A DNA stretch of 21,780 nt from Anaerolineae bacterium (GTDB lineage: Bacteria > Chloroflexota > Anaerolineae > 4572-78 > J111). Under the pieces are notes generated by a model. The model ran no database searches. It saw only the letters and a list, made by a program, of their open reading frames with translations, and was not told where the DNA came from. Shown here in pieces: positions 1 to 7,162 of this stretch. The position numbers were made by a program, and so were the translations under genes. The stretch is taken from contig JAKLJP010000032.1 in NCBI GenBank assembly GCA_023151115.1, positions 67,237 through 89,016 on the forward strand, read 5' to 3'. Position 1 is the first letter of the stretch. Each line of letters starts with the position of its first letter.

Positions 1-103
1 CCCCCCGGGGGGGGGTGGACGTAGGGTTACAAGCGGTAACAAAGATAATGAAGGCTAGGATGAGCGGGGAGATTGTTTTTTGCATCATGGCTTCTCCTGT
101 AAG

Positions 104-167
104 ACGTAGTGCGTGGTGCGTGATGCGTAATATTTTACTTCACGTATCACGCCTCACGCATCAGTTA
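104..167. repeat. Imperfect inverted repeat of GCGTGATGCGTAA-type words
   Basis: The left arm (about 104-130) and the right arm (about 135-167) are imperfectly complementary and rich in the words GCGTG, GATGCGT and CACGCATCA. The reverse complement of 111-130 matches 15241-15260 at 18 of 20 positions, so this is a dispersed repeat of this genome. The rest of 1-256 holds no gene that I can support. The first 15 bases are a C run followed by a G run, which may be a contig-end artefact. Confidence 0.6.
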
Positions 168-191
168 TCCTATCACAAGCCAGGGGTTTTT

Positions 192-240
192 GCTAAACCT
201 CCAACCCGTTTCCGGCTGACGGGTTCAGCGACGGTTTAGC
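192..240. repeat. Nested hairpin downstream of the VapC-like gene
   Basis: GCTAAACC (192-199) pairs perfectly with GGTTTAGC (233-240). Inside it AACCCGT (203-209) pairs perfectly with ACGGGTT (219-225). It lies just past the stop codon of the minus-strand toxin gene, so it could stop transcription or protect the 3' end. Neither strand has a U-tract after the stem, so it is not a canonical intrinsic terminator. Confidence 0.6.
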
Positions 241-256
241 GTGGGGTCTTGGTAAG

Positions 257-700
257 TTAGGGCACAGGCGGGGAAGTTAAGCTAGTCAGAACTTCCGCCG
301 GGGTGCGAGTTTCCACCACACCCATCAGACGGTTGAGTTGTTCATTATCGAGCCTAATTAATGTACAGCTAGATTGTACAGCTACAGCGGCATAGACTGC
401 ATCGGCTCCACGTAAGCCGTGCTGCGCTGCTAAAGTTAAGGCTTGAAGCATCATTATGTCATCGAGTGGCACAACAGTCACGCTGGGCAAGCTATTCAAA
501 GCCAGAGCAAAGGCTTGCGCTTGAACAGGATGGCGGCGTGTTCGACTGATGGCTGCTGCTACTTCTACCAGCACTAAATTAGGCACAATAATAGGGATGG
601 ATTGCATAGCCAGGAGAGTAAGAAGTTGCCGGCTATTTTCATGACCCGGTTCGCGTTGGTCAAATCCGTTGACCCAAACGCTGGCGTCAATGGTGTACAC
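257..700 (-). CDS. PIN-domain ribonuclease toxin, VapC-like
   Basis: This 147-residue protein has the layout of a type II toxin of the PIN family, Mg-dependent RNases that are held inactive by a partner antitoxin. The acidic active-site positions are visible: D5 in TIDASVW, E46 in LVLVEVAA, D100 in RGADAVYAA and D118 in LIRLDNEQ. Length is normal for VapC. The start is GTG at 700, four bases after the stop of the upstream antitoxin-like gene, which suggests translational coupling. It is the second gene of a two-gene minus-strand operon. The RNA target cannot be read from sequence. The PIN assignment is firm; the toxin role is inferred from the pairing. Confidence 0.85.
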   Translation of the reverse strand: MYTIDASVWVNGFDQREPGHENSRQLLTLLAMQSIPIIVPNLVLVEVAAAISRTRRHPVQAQAFALALNSLPSVTVVPLDDIMMLQALTLAAQHGLRGADAVYAAVAVQSSCTLIRLDNEQLNRLMGVVETRTPAEVLTSLTSPPVP

Positions 701-704
701 TGCT

Positions 705-953
705 TTACCGCCGCATACTGATAACTGTCGCCGTTAGGGTTGGCGTTTCCGGTGTGTCGCTGGCAGCTACAGCATCGCCCAGACAAAAGAACTCTTGCCA
801 GGCTGCAGCGCTACCTGGAGATTGGGTTATAGGGGGGGCAGACTCAATTAATGCGGCAATTCGAGACGTTAGATAGGCCAACAGACGCGCTTGCTCCAGA
901 GGGGTCAGGCGGTCTATTAAGCGACGCGCTTGGGTGAGGGTATCGTTGACCAT
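705..953 (-). CDS. Probable antitoxin partner of the VapC-like toxin
   Basis: This 82-residue protein lies immediately upstream of the PIN toxin gene in the same operon. Its N-terminal half (about residues 5-40) contains an amphipathic helical stretch around LIDRLTPLEQARLLAYLTSRI. This resembles the N-terminal helix of many small antitoxins in Chloroflexota and cyanobacteria that start with a 'LxPLEQxRLxxxL' pattern. The C-terminal half is low in recognisable structure and would be expected to wrap the toxin. The ATG at 953 is preceded by a good AAAGGAG ribosome-binding site and a -10 box. I do not recognise a named DNA-binding fold, so the antitoxin role rests on position, size and this helix. 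Confidence 0.7.
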   Translation of the reverse strand: MVNDTLTQARRLIDRLTPLEQARLLAYLTSRIAALIESAPPITQSPGSAAAWQEFFCLGDAVAASDTPETPTLTATVISMRR

Positions 954-972
954 CTTATGCTCCTTTGGATGA

Positions 973-1002
973 ATTATACCCGGTAGGCCGCATCTTTTAC
1001 AA
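973..1002 (-). promoter_or_regulatory. Promoter of the toxin-antitoxin operon
   Basis: Reading the minus strand, TTGTAA (997-1002) is followed by an 18-bp spacer and a perfect TATAAT (973-978). This sits just upstream of the antitoxin start at 953 and its AAAGGAG site. The -10 is strong and the -35 matches 4 of 6. Confidence 0.55.
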
Positions 1003-1035
1003 ATGCCCTTTGACTATGTAAAGAATAAGCTAAAA

Positions 1036-1063
1036 TTGATTCTGAATTTATTAAGATTACAAT
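1036..1063 (+). promoter_or_regulatory. Promoter of the FG-GAP/TPR lipoprotein gene
   Basis: TTGATT (1036-1041), a 16-bp spacer and TACAAT (1058-1063) form a sigma-70-like promoter. The predicted transcript starts near 1070. That rules out an ATG at 1064 as start and supports the ATG at 1121. Confidence 0.55.
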
Positions 1064-1120
1064 ATGATTCGTTCAAGAATATTCGTGCAAGCTTTTGCTC
1101 AGCCTATAAGGAAACTACAA

Positions 1121-2455
1121 ATGAAAATGCTGACACAGTTTTATAGACTGTATTTGGCTGCGCTGTTCCTAGTCCTGACAGCCTGTAACCCGGCCCCGGT
1201 TTCTACTCTGTCTGTGACCGCCAGCCCTACCCCGCAGCCTTCGGCAACACCGCTTCCGACAGCGACGATTGTACCCCCAATGACTACCCCTACCGAGACG
1301 CCCGTTCCCAGCCCTACCAAAACGCCGGACAGCCCCTCAGCCGCCGATTTGCAGGCAACGGTCGAAGCCGGCCTGCCGCCTTCACCGACGCCTGATGCCG
1401 CCGGGTTCGGTATGGGTGGGTTTGACGGTGTCACCGTGCTGTCCCTGACTAATAACAGTTCTGGGCCGCCTTACTGGGCTGTTTTTACCAATGGCTTTCG
1501 CAGTTTTGACCCCCTGGAGAATCATTTTGTGGCGATTTATACTCAGTCCAACGGCGGCTGGCAGGAAGTGAGCCGGGTGGAACTGGAAAATCCAGATTAT
1601 CTTGATCCTGCGGCGGTGAGCCAGGTTCAAATTGAGCCAGGCCACATCTGGCTGGAAGTGCAGGGGGGGGCCGGCGCGCACAGCGGTTCTTACGATCTAC
1701 TGAGTTTTGATGGGCAGACGCTGCGCCACGACGTTTCTCATTTCACCAGCAGTCCGGGCGGCAGCCGGATCGAGGATTTGAACGGGGACGGCTCACCCGA
1801 TGTCCTGCTCGACTTTACCGAGTATTATGTTTTTTGCTATGCCTGCGGCGTCACCCGCATTCAATACCAGGTTTTGACCTGGGACGGTGAACACTTGAGT
1901 GAGGTCAACTTGACTCCCCTACCCGAAACAGCGCCAGCGCCGCTGCGTGATCTCACCCATCGCGCGGTCGAGCTGGCCGAGGCCGGCTTGTGGCGAGACG
2001 CGCAGGAAACCATCAACCAGGCTGTAACTCTCGACGGGCAAGACCCGGTGGTTGCCTGGGATGCCGCTTTGATCCGCCTGCACGCCGAGGAACGGGCCGA
2101 GCAGGCGCGAGAGCCTTATCCGCTGCTGGGCAATGTTTTTTATGGCGATTATGCTGCCGCTTTAGAGGTGATGCGCCCTTATTCGGTGGAGGAAATTTTT
2201 GACCAGCCAACCCCGTTGGTTGACGGTACTCCGGCCATGGGCTGGGAAGCGGAGCTGAGCCAGTGGATCATTGACAGCGCGACCTCGGCTGTGCAGGTGC
2301 AGCCCAACCTGGCCGCCGCCTTCTTTTTGCGCGGGTGGGCCAGACACTTAACCAATCCTGACGATCCCGAAGCGCTGGCCGATATTGAACAGGCGGCCCA
2401 ACTCGCTCCTGAGGAGCCTTTGTTTACCCAAAGCTTGACCTACTTGAAGCCGTAG
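1121..2455 (+). CDS. Lipoprotein with Thr/Pro linker, FG-GAP-like and TPR-like regions
   Basis: This 444-residue protein begins with a lipoprotein signal peptide ending in the lipobox LTAC, with the lipidated Cys at 22. A Thr/Pro/Ser-rich linker follows to about residue 92, as is common for surface lipoproteins in Chloroflexota. The middle (about 100-265) is probably a beta-rich fold and contains DLNGDGSPD (219-227), the calcium-loop motif of FG-GAP/VCBS repeats. The C-terminal part (about 275-440) is alpha-helical with TPR-like segments around 277-305 and 385-430. The ATG at 1121 was chosen over an in-frame ATG at 1064 because AAGGAAA (1108-1114) precedes it and the promoter overlaps 1064. 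The function is unknown. A role in extracytoplasmic binding or scaffolding is inference. Confidence 0.8.
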   Translation: MKMLTQFYRLYLAALFLVLTACNPAPVSTLSVTASPTPQPSATPLPTATIVPPMTTPTETPVPSPTKTPDSPSAADLQATVEAGLPPSPTPDAAGFGMGGFDGVTVLSLTNNSSGPPYWAVFTNGFRSFDPLENHFVAIYTQSNGGWQEVSRVELENPDYLDPAAVSQVQIEPGHIWLEVQGGAGAHSGSYDLLSFDGQTLRHDVSHFTSSPGGSRIEDLNGDGSPDVLLDFTEYYVFCYACGVTRIQYQVLTWDGEHLSEVNLTPLPETAPAPLRDLTHRAVELAEAGLWRDAQETINQAVTLDGQDPVVAWDAALIRLHAEERAEQAREPYPLLGNVFYGDYAAALEVMRPYSVEEIFDQPTPLVDGTPAMGWEAELSQWIIDSATSAVQVQPNLAAAFFLRGWARHLTNPDDPEALADIEQAAQLAPEEPLFTQSLTYLKP

Positions 2456-2459
2456 CGAG

Positions 2460-3611
2460 CTATTGCCTCATCTGTGTCAAAATCATTTCACACTCCGCCG
2501 CCGAAACGGGGCGGGGATTGTTTTGGAGCAGCACCATGCGGGTGGTATCGGCGGCGATGGCGGCCCAATCAACCCTTTCCAGCGGCTGGTTGAGTTGGTT
2601 GAGATGGGTGGGTAAACCGAGCCGGCGCACAAACTGGGTCAAGGTTTCCACCAGCCTCTCGCCATCGGCCTCTGCCGGTAAACCAAAAATTCGATTTAAG
2701 CGCGCCACTCGTTCCGGCGGAATAGCCGGAAGATTGAAGCGCAGGGCATAGGGCAAAATCAGGGCATTGGCCAGGCCGTGGTGCAGGTGCAGATGCCCGG
2801 TCAAGGGGCCGGACAGGGCGTGGATCAGCCCCAGCCCGGCGTGATCCATGGCCGTGCCGCCCCACAGCGCAGCCAGCAGCATGGACTGGCGGGCAACCAT
2901 ATCATTGCCATCGGCAACAGCTTGCGGCAGCGCCGTCCAGATAGCTTCCAAAGCCGCCAGGCAAAACTGGTCGGTGTAGGGGTTAGCCCGCCGCCCGATG
3001 TAACATTCGAGGGCGTGGATAAAGGCGTCCATACCAGTGGCGGCGGTTAAGCGAGGCGGCAGCGAGCGGGTCAGTTCCGGGTCAACGATGGCCGCATAGG
3101 GGAACATCAGCGGGCTGAAGACGCCCTTTTTGAAAGGGTTGGCCGGGTCCACAATGACCGCCACCCGACTGACTTCGCTGCCGGTGCCGGCGGTGGTCGG
3201 TAGCGCCAGCAGCGGCAGACTGCGTTCAGTAATCGCTTTGCCGCCCCATTGGTAATCGGCGTAATGGCCGCCGTTGGTCATGAGCATGGCAATGCCTTTA
3301 GCCACGTCAATGGCGCTGCCGCCGCCCAGGCCGATGAGTGCCTGCGTCCCCTGCTCGCGGGCCAGAGCCAGCCCGGCGGCGACTTCGGTGGTGGTGGGGT
3401 TGCTGCTGACCTCGGTGAAGGGGGTAACGGTGTATCCTTCCGTCTGCAGTTCAGCCTCAAACTGCGCCACCAGTCCTAATTGGGCCAGGCCGGGGTCGCT
3501 GACAAAAAGGACTCGTTCAGCTTGCAGTTGGGCCAGTTCGGACTTGACGGCTTCGAGGGCAGGCTGGCCGAAGATGATTTTGGTGGGGAGGTGGTAGATG
3601 AAGGGCATCAT
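2460..3611 (-). CDS. Iron-containing (group III) alcohol dehydrogenase
   Basis: This 383-residue protein has the normal length of the Fe-ADH family, cytoplasmic NAD(P)-dependent oxidoreductases acting on alcohols, aldehydes or diols. GGGSAIDVAK (96-105) is the nucleotide-binding motif and TTAGTGSEV (139-147) is a family signature. The metal ligands align with those of lactaldehyde reductase FucO: D195 and H199 in TGMDAFIHALE, H264 in GLIHALSGP and H278 in HHGLANA. All are intact, so it should be active. The substrate is not predictable. It is transcribed alone from its own promoter. Its stop codon is only four bases from that of the convergent lipoprotein gene. The ribosome-binding site is weak, and the second Met is an equally possible start. 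Confidence 0.93.
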   Translation of the reverse strand: MMPFIYHLPTKIIFGQPALEAVKSELAQLQAERVLFVSDPGLAQLGLVAQFEAELQTEGYTVTPFTEVSSNPTTTEVAAGLALAREQGTQALIGLGGGSAIDVAKGIAMLMTNGGHYADYQWGGKAITERSLPLLALPTTAGTGSEVSRVAVIVDPANPFKKGVFSPLMFPYAAIVDPELTRSLPPRLTAATGMDAFIHALECYIGRRANPYTDQFCLAALEAIWTALPQAVADGNDMVARQSMLLAALWGGTAMDHAGLGLIHALSGPLTGHLHLHHGLANALILPYALRFNLPAIPPERVARLNRIFGLPAEADGERLVETLTQFVRRLGLPTHLNQLNQPLERVDWAAIAADTTRMVLLQNNPRPVSAAECEMILTQMRQ

Positions 3612-3650
3612 AGACTACTACAAACAAGGTTATCCTTTGATTTTTGGACA

Positions 3651-3666
3651 TTCTGTCTGGACAGAA
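3651..3666. promoter_or_regulatory. Operator-like perfect palindrome in the alcohol dehydrogenase leader
   Basis: TTCTGTC, a 2-bp centre and GACAGAA form a perfect palindrome. It lies about 13-28 bases downstream of the transcription start predicted from the minus-strand promoter at 3686-3715. That is a typical position for a repressor site. The regulator is unknown. Confidence 0.45.
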
Positions 3667-3685
3667 ATTCCAATCTATAATGCCA

Positions 3686-3715
3686 ATTATATTGCTAAAT
3701 TACGAAGTATGGCAA
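3686..3715 (-). promoter_or_regulatory. Promoter of the alcohol dehydrogenase gene
   Basis: On the minus strand TTGCCA (3710-3715), an 18-bp spacer and a perfect TATAAT (3686-3691) are present. The start of transcription would be near 3679, giving a leader of about 70 bases. The rest of 3612-3884 shows no supportable gene. Confidence 0.5.
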
Positions 3716-3884
3716 TTTATATCGCCGTATTGGGCTGGCATCGAGCCAAAGCATTGATAGAAAAGTATGAGACTGACCAGCTATGATCCACGACCAAACC
3801 CCCATAGATTCCTCAGCGAAAGCTACATTTCATATCCGAGCGGTGCAAAGGATGCCATAATATTCTCTTGGTACCCCTGGCATC

Positions 3885-5345
3885 TTAGCGATCCGCTATC
3901 GGCAGCGCTACAAAAAACGTCGCTCCCTGGCCTGGTTCACTCTCCACCCAGAGACGCCCATTGTGCAGGGCAATCCACTGTTTGGCGATGGCCAGCCCCA
4001 GGCCGCTGCCGCCGGTATCCCGGCTACGGGAAGAGTCGGCCCGATAGAAACGCTCAAAGATAAAGGGCACATCCTCGGCGGGGATACCCGGCCCGCTGTC
4101 CGAAACCTGTACAAGCAATTCCCCTGCTGCCAGCTTTGCTCTGATGATAATTTTTCCGCCAGCGGGGGTGTAACGCAGGGCGTTGCTCAGCAGGTTATTA
4201 AAAACCTGGGCCAGGCGTCCTTCATCGGCCAAAACTGGAGGCAGGTCGGCGGGGAAATCGGCCAGGAGGTAGACCTGTCGCGCTTGGGCCTGGGGCGTCC
4301 AGGTTTCGACCCTCTGGCGCAGAAAAGGGGTGGGTTCCAACTTTTCCAGGCTAAAGTGCAGCCCACCGGCCTCGGCCAGAGAAAGCAAGCGCAGGTCTTC
4401 CACCAGGCGGTTCAACGAGACGATTTCATCACGCAAGGAAGCGGCGGCTTCCGCCGGAGGCTGCAAACCATCGCCCAGGCTTTCGATATCCAACTGCATC
4501 ACACTCAGGGGGGTGCGTAGTTCGTGGGCAATATCGGCCACCATCTGCCGCCGCAGGTACTTTTGCCGGTTCAGAGCCGCCGTCATTTCATTAAAGGCCA
4601 TGGTCAATTCGCCAATCTCGTCCCGGCGAACCACAGGCAGCGGCTCGTGGGAGTCGCTCGAAGTCAAAGCGCGAGCCGCCCGGCTCAGGCTGTGGATCGG
4701 ACGGGCCAGGCGTTGGGCCAGCCCAAAGCTGAGCAGGAGCGCCACCACCCCGGCCAATACACTGGCCCCCAAAAGGGTCTGGCGCAGGGTGGCTTCTAGC
4801 ACCCCGGTCAGTTCGTCCACCACCGCCGAAGTGACCACCAGCCGGCCAATCGGCTCATCTTGCAGGGTAATGGGCGCGCCATAAGCTTCTAATTCAACCG
4901 GGAGAGGTTGGCCGCCAGACAAAAGTCCCTGGCTGTCGGCCACAACCTGACCGGCGGTGTTGACCAGCACCACCCGGTCAGGGGTCAATTCTCGGATCAA
5001 ATCGAAGCGCCAGGGTAGACCAAAGGTAATATCCCGGATTAGCCCCGGTGGCAGGGGTTGGCTCAAGCGCTGCGCCAGCGCCGGCCCATCGACCCACGAG
5101 CCTGAGCGGGCATAAGCATCGGCAAAAAAGGGGGCCAGTTGGAAAGCCTGGCGGCGGCCCAACAACAGGGCCACGTCATTCAGCCGGGGCAAGGCCACCA
5201 CTCGCGCCAGCACTGCCATCAGCCCGATATTGACCAGGATGATCAGCAAAAAGCTGCGGGTCAACTGGCCGCGCAGGTTGGCCCCAAATAAGCGGGCCAG
5301 CCACCCGGTTGAGCTATGCCTGCCGTTTGCCTTATTTTCAACCAT
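3885..5345 (-). CDS. Sensor histidine kinase (HAMP, HisKA, HATPase)
   Basis: This 486-residue membrane kinase is the second gene of a two-component operon. Transmembrane helices lie at about 31-50 and 190-209 and flank an extracytoplasmic sensor region of about 140 residues. A HAMP domain follows (about 207-260). The HisKA domain has the phosphoacceptor H274 in DIAHELRTPL. The ATPase domain has the N-box at VFNNLLSNALRYTP (N384, N388), the G1 box DSGPGIP (D416) and the G2 box GGSGLGLAIAK (445-455). All catalytic motifs are intact, so autophosphorylation and transfer to the upstream-encoded regulator are expected. Overall layout resembles BaeS-type kinases. The signal is unknown; the adjacent divergent ABC exporter suggests an envelope-active compound. 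It begins 40 bases after the regulator gene. Confidence 0.93.
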   Translation of the reverse strand: MVENKANGRHSSTGWLARLFGANLRGQLTRSFLLIILVNIGLMAVLARVVALPRLNDVALLLGRRQAFQLAPFFADAYARSGSWVDGPALAQRLSQPLPPGLIRDITFGLPWRFDLIRELTPDRVVLVNTAGQVVADSQGLLSGGQPLPVELEAYGAPITLQDEPIGRLVVTSAVVDELTGVLEATLRQTLLGASVLAGVVALLLSFGLAQRLARPIHSLSRAARALTSSDSHEPLPVVRRDEIGELTMAFNEMTAALNRQKYLRRQMVADIAHELRTPLSVMQLDIESLGDGLQPPAEAAASLRDEIVSLNRLVEDLRLLSLAEAGGLHFSLEKLEPTPFLRQRVETWTPQAQARQVYLLADFPADLPPVLADEGRLAQVFNNLLSNALRYTPAGGKIIIRAKLAAGELLVQVSDSGPGIPAEDVPFIFERFYRADSSRSRDTGGSGLGLAIAKQWIALHNGRLWVESEPGQGATFFVALPIADR

Positions 5346-5385
5346 AAACTATCGTCCATCCCCGGATTTCAGCCGCTCAAGGCCA

Positions 5386-6084
5386 TTATAATCCTTCATA
5401 CCGATACCCCACCCCAAAAACGGTCACGATTCGCTGCGGCTGGGTGGGGTTGGCTTCAATTTTGTGGCGAATATGGCGGATATGCACGTCAATGGTCCGT
5501 TCCAATCCTTCGTAATCGTGGCCCAGGGCCAGTTCAATCAGTTGGGAGCGGCTCAGCGCCTTGCCGCGATGTTCCAGCAGGGTGGCCAGCACGGCAAATT
5601 CGTTGGGGGTCAACTCCAGGGGTTGGCCGGCCAGAGTAGCCGCATGCGCCTCGACATCCACCACCAAATCGCCATCCTTAAAGACACGGGCGGGGTCGGC
5701 GTCTCGTTCCAGGCGGCGAAAAATCGCTTTAGCGCGGGCCACCAATTCCTTGGGGCTGAATGGCTTGGTCACATAGTCGTCCGCCCCCAGGTCAAGACCG
5801 GCCAGCCGGTCGGCCTCTTCCACCCGCGCCGTTAGCATAATGATCGGCGTGTTAGCCACGGCTTTCGTGCGATGCCGGCGCAGTTTTTGGCACAGTTCCA
5901 GGCCGTCCAGCCCCGGCAGATTCAGATCGAGCACAATCAGGTCGGGCAGTTCAGTCTGGGCCAGGGTCAAGCCGGTGGGACCGTCGCCGGCCAGCAGCAC
6001 GGTAAAGCCGTCCTGCTCAAAATAAGTCCGCACCCAGCGAGCAATCTTGCCTTCGTCTTCAATTACCAGAATTTTTTTAGACAT
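5386..6084 (-). CDS. OmpR/PhoB-family response regulator
   Basis: This 232-residue regulator has an N-terminal receiver domain with the acidic pocket E9-D10, phosphoacceptor D53 in VLDLNLPG, T85 in MLTAR and K107 in VTKPF. A C-terminal winged-helix DNA-binding domain (about 132-232) ends with the family pattern RTIDVHIRHIRHKIE and VFGVGYRYEG. It is the first gene of the operon with the histidine kinase and is transcribed away from the ABC transporter. It likely regulates its own operon and the divergent exporter, a common arrangement for such modules. Length and key residues are standard. Confidence 0.95.
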   Translation of the reverse strand: MSKKILVIEDEGKIARWVRTYFEQDGFTVLLAGDGPTGLTLAQTELPDLIVLDLNLPGLDGLELCQKLRRHRTKAVANTPIIMLTARVEEADRLAGLDLGADDYVTKPFSPKELVARAKAIFRRLERDADPARVFKDGDLVVDVEAHAATLAGQPLELTPNEFAVLATLLEHRGKALSRSQLIELALGHDYEGLERTIDVHIRHIRHKIEANPTQPQRIVTVFGVGYRYEGL

Positions 6085-6107
6085 CTTCGCAACTTCTTAA
6101 CAACTTT
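6081..6107. repeat. Copy 1 of a 27-bp direct repeat flanking the ABC transporter genes
   Basis: ACATCTTCGCAACTTCTTAA (6081-6100) recurs exactly at 9565-9584, and the next seven bases differ at one position, giving 26 of 27 matches. This copy covers the start codon of the response regulator and its leader. The two copies have the same orientation and bracket 6108-9564. Confidence 0.85.
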
Positions 6108-6116
6108 ACCCTAAGC

Positions 6117-6134
6117 TGGTCAACAAGGTCAACC
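6117..6134. promoter_or_regulatory. Candidate response-regulator binding boxes
   Basis: GGTCAAC occurs at 6118-6124 and again at 6127-6133, nine bases apart. A related inverted word, GTTGACA, lies at 6174-6180 next to the -35 box. Tandem boxes near an OmpR-family gene fit autoregulation, but that is inference. The usual spacing for this family is 10-11 bp. Confidence 0.3.
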
Positions 6135-6153
6135 AATTTTTCAGCATACCCCA

Positions 6154-6181
6154 ATTATAACCAAGCTGGACTGGTTGACAA
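6154..6181 (-). promoter_or_regulatory. Promoter of the response regulator/kinase operon
   Basis: On the minus strand TTGTCA (6176-6181), a 16-bp spacer and a perfect TATAAT (6154-6159) are present. Transcription would start near 6147 and read into the regulator gene at 6084. Confidence 0.6.
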
Positions 6182-6197
6182 TAGGATAAAACTATGC

Positions 6198-6382
6198 GGG
6201 AGTATTTCCGTTTGGGGGCGAATTTTTAGACCACCCGCCCGGAAATGAATTTCCGGGCTAGCAAACAGCGCCGGATCAATCCGGCTAGCCTCGTTCACGA
6301 GGCGCTGTTCACTAGCTCGGCGAGTTCATCGCCGAGCGGGGTAGGCTATACAGCAAGTTCGCCCCAAACATAAAATACTCCC
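6198..6382. mobile_element. 185-bp MITE-like element with a nested multi-hairpin core
   Basis: Perfect 10-bp terminal inverted repeats, GGGAGTATTT (6198-6207) and AAATACTCCC (6373-6382), extend inward as GTTTGGGGGCGAA (6210-6222) against TTCGCCCCAAAC (6358-6369). The core holds four perfect hairpins: 6237-6258 (loop TGAA), 6270-6285 (loop TCAA), 6288-6303 (loop TTCA) and 6315-6337 (loop GTTCA). The middle two are enclosed by a helix of 6264-6270 with 6303-6309 and of 6257-6261 with 6312-6316. There is no coding sequence. It could be a MITE, a REP-like element or a structured regulatory RNA. No clear target-site duplication is visible; TA dinucleotides occur a few bases outside both ends. Confidence 0.7.
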
Positions 6383-6406
6383 AGATTATACTGTTGAGGC
6401 GCAGTA

Positions 6407-7162
6407 ATGATGATAGATACCTTATTCAAGCAGCGACCCACTAACGGGGCGACCGCCAACGGTCATAATACCTCTGCCCTGATCGAGTTGCAGCAGGTGG
6501 TCAAAAGTTATCAAACCACCGCCGGGTTGTTTACGGCCCTCAAAGGGGTTGACTTGCGGGTAGACCAGGGCGAGTTCATCGCCATTGTCGGCAAGTCGGG
6601 CAGCGGCAAGTCAACTCTGATCAATATGCTCACCGGCATTGACCGCCCGACGGCCGGCGCGATCTACATTGAACAGACGCCGCTGCACACCCTGGGCGAG
6701 AATCAGATGGCTGTCTGGCGCAGCAAACACGTCGGCATCGTTTTTCAATTCTTCCAACTCTTACCCACCTTGACTGTGGTCGAGAACGTGATGCTGCCGA
6801 TGGATTTTGGGCACATGTATGGTTTTAGTGAGCGGGAGCAGCGAGCGTTGGCGCTGCTGGACCAGGTCGGGCTGGCCGATCACGCCCACAAACTGCCAAC
6901 GGCCCTATCGGGTGGGCAGCAGCAGCGGGCGGCCATTGCCCGCGCCCTGGCTAATGATCCGCCCCTGGTTGTGGCCGATGAACCTACCGGCAACCTCGAC
7001 TCCAAAACTGCCGGGGCTATGTTAGGGCTGTTCCAACAACTGGTCGCCGCCGGCAAAACCTTCATCATGGTCACCCACGACTCCGACCTGGCCCGCCAGG
7101 CCACCCGAACGATTACCATTGCCGATGGAGAGATTGTTGACGATGAAAGAAGGAATTGCTGA
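6407..7162 (+). CDS. ABC transporter ATPase, MacB/LolD family
   Basis: This 251-residue ATPase powers the FtsX-type permease encoded next. Walker A is GKSGSGKST (62-70), the Q-loop glutamine is Q114, the signature is LSGGQQQR (167-174), Walker B is LVVADEP with D191 and E192, and the switch histidine is H224 in VTHD. This is the MacB/LolD/FtsE class, used for mechanotransmission, lipoprotein release or peptide export rather than for import. The N-terminus is about 25 residues longer than usual. GAGG lies shortly before the ATGATG start. The stop codon overlaps the permease start as TGATG, so the two are translationally coupled. Divergent two-component genes suggest inducible expression. Confidence 0.95.
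   Translation: MMIDTLFKQRPTNGATANGHNTSALIELQQVVKSYQTTAGLFTALKGVDLRVDQGEFIAIVGKSGSGKSTLINMLTGIDRPTAGAIYIEQTPLHTLGENQMAVWRSKHVGIVFQFFQLLPTLTVVENVMLPMDFGHMYGFSEREQRALALLDQVGLADHAHKLPTALSGGQQQRAAIARALANDPPLVVADEPTGNLDSKTAGAMLGLFQQLVAAGKTFIMVTHDSDLARQATRTITIADGEIVDDERRNC

Noticed and set aside
1..15. Biological significance of the C6-G9 run
   Set aside because: Homopolymer runs at the very edge are more likely an assembly end than a feature.
15..239. Open frame of 74 codons at the left end
   Set aside because: It runs through the inverted repeats at 104-167 and 192-240, has no ribosome-binding site and no recognisable protein pattern.
1064..1120. Longer N-terminus for the FG-GAP/TPR lipoprotein
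   Set aside because: The ATG at 1064 directly follows the -10 box, and the extension would bury the signal peptide; the ATG at 1121 has a ribosome-binding site.
3598..3786. Plus-strand open frame of 62 codons upstream of the alcohol dehydrogenase
   Set aside because: It overlaps the dehydrogenase start and its promoter on the other strand and shows no ribosome-binding site or family pattern.
6237..6337. CRISPR array or intrinsic terminator
   Set aside because: The hairpins differ in sequence, no repeated unit with regular spacers is present, and no U-tract follows.
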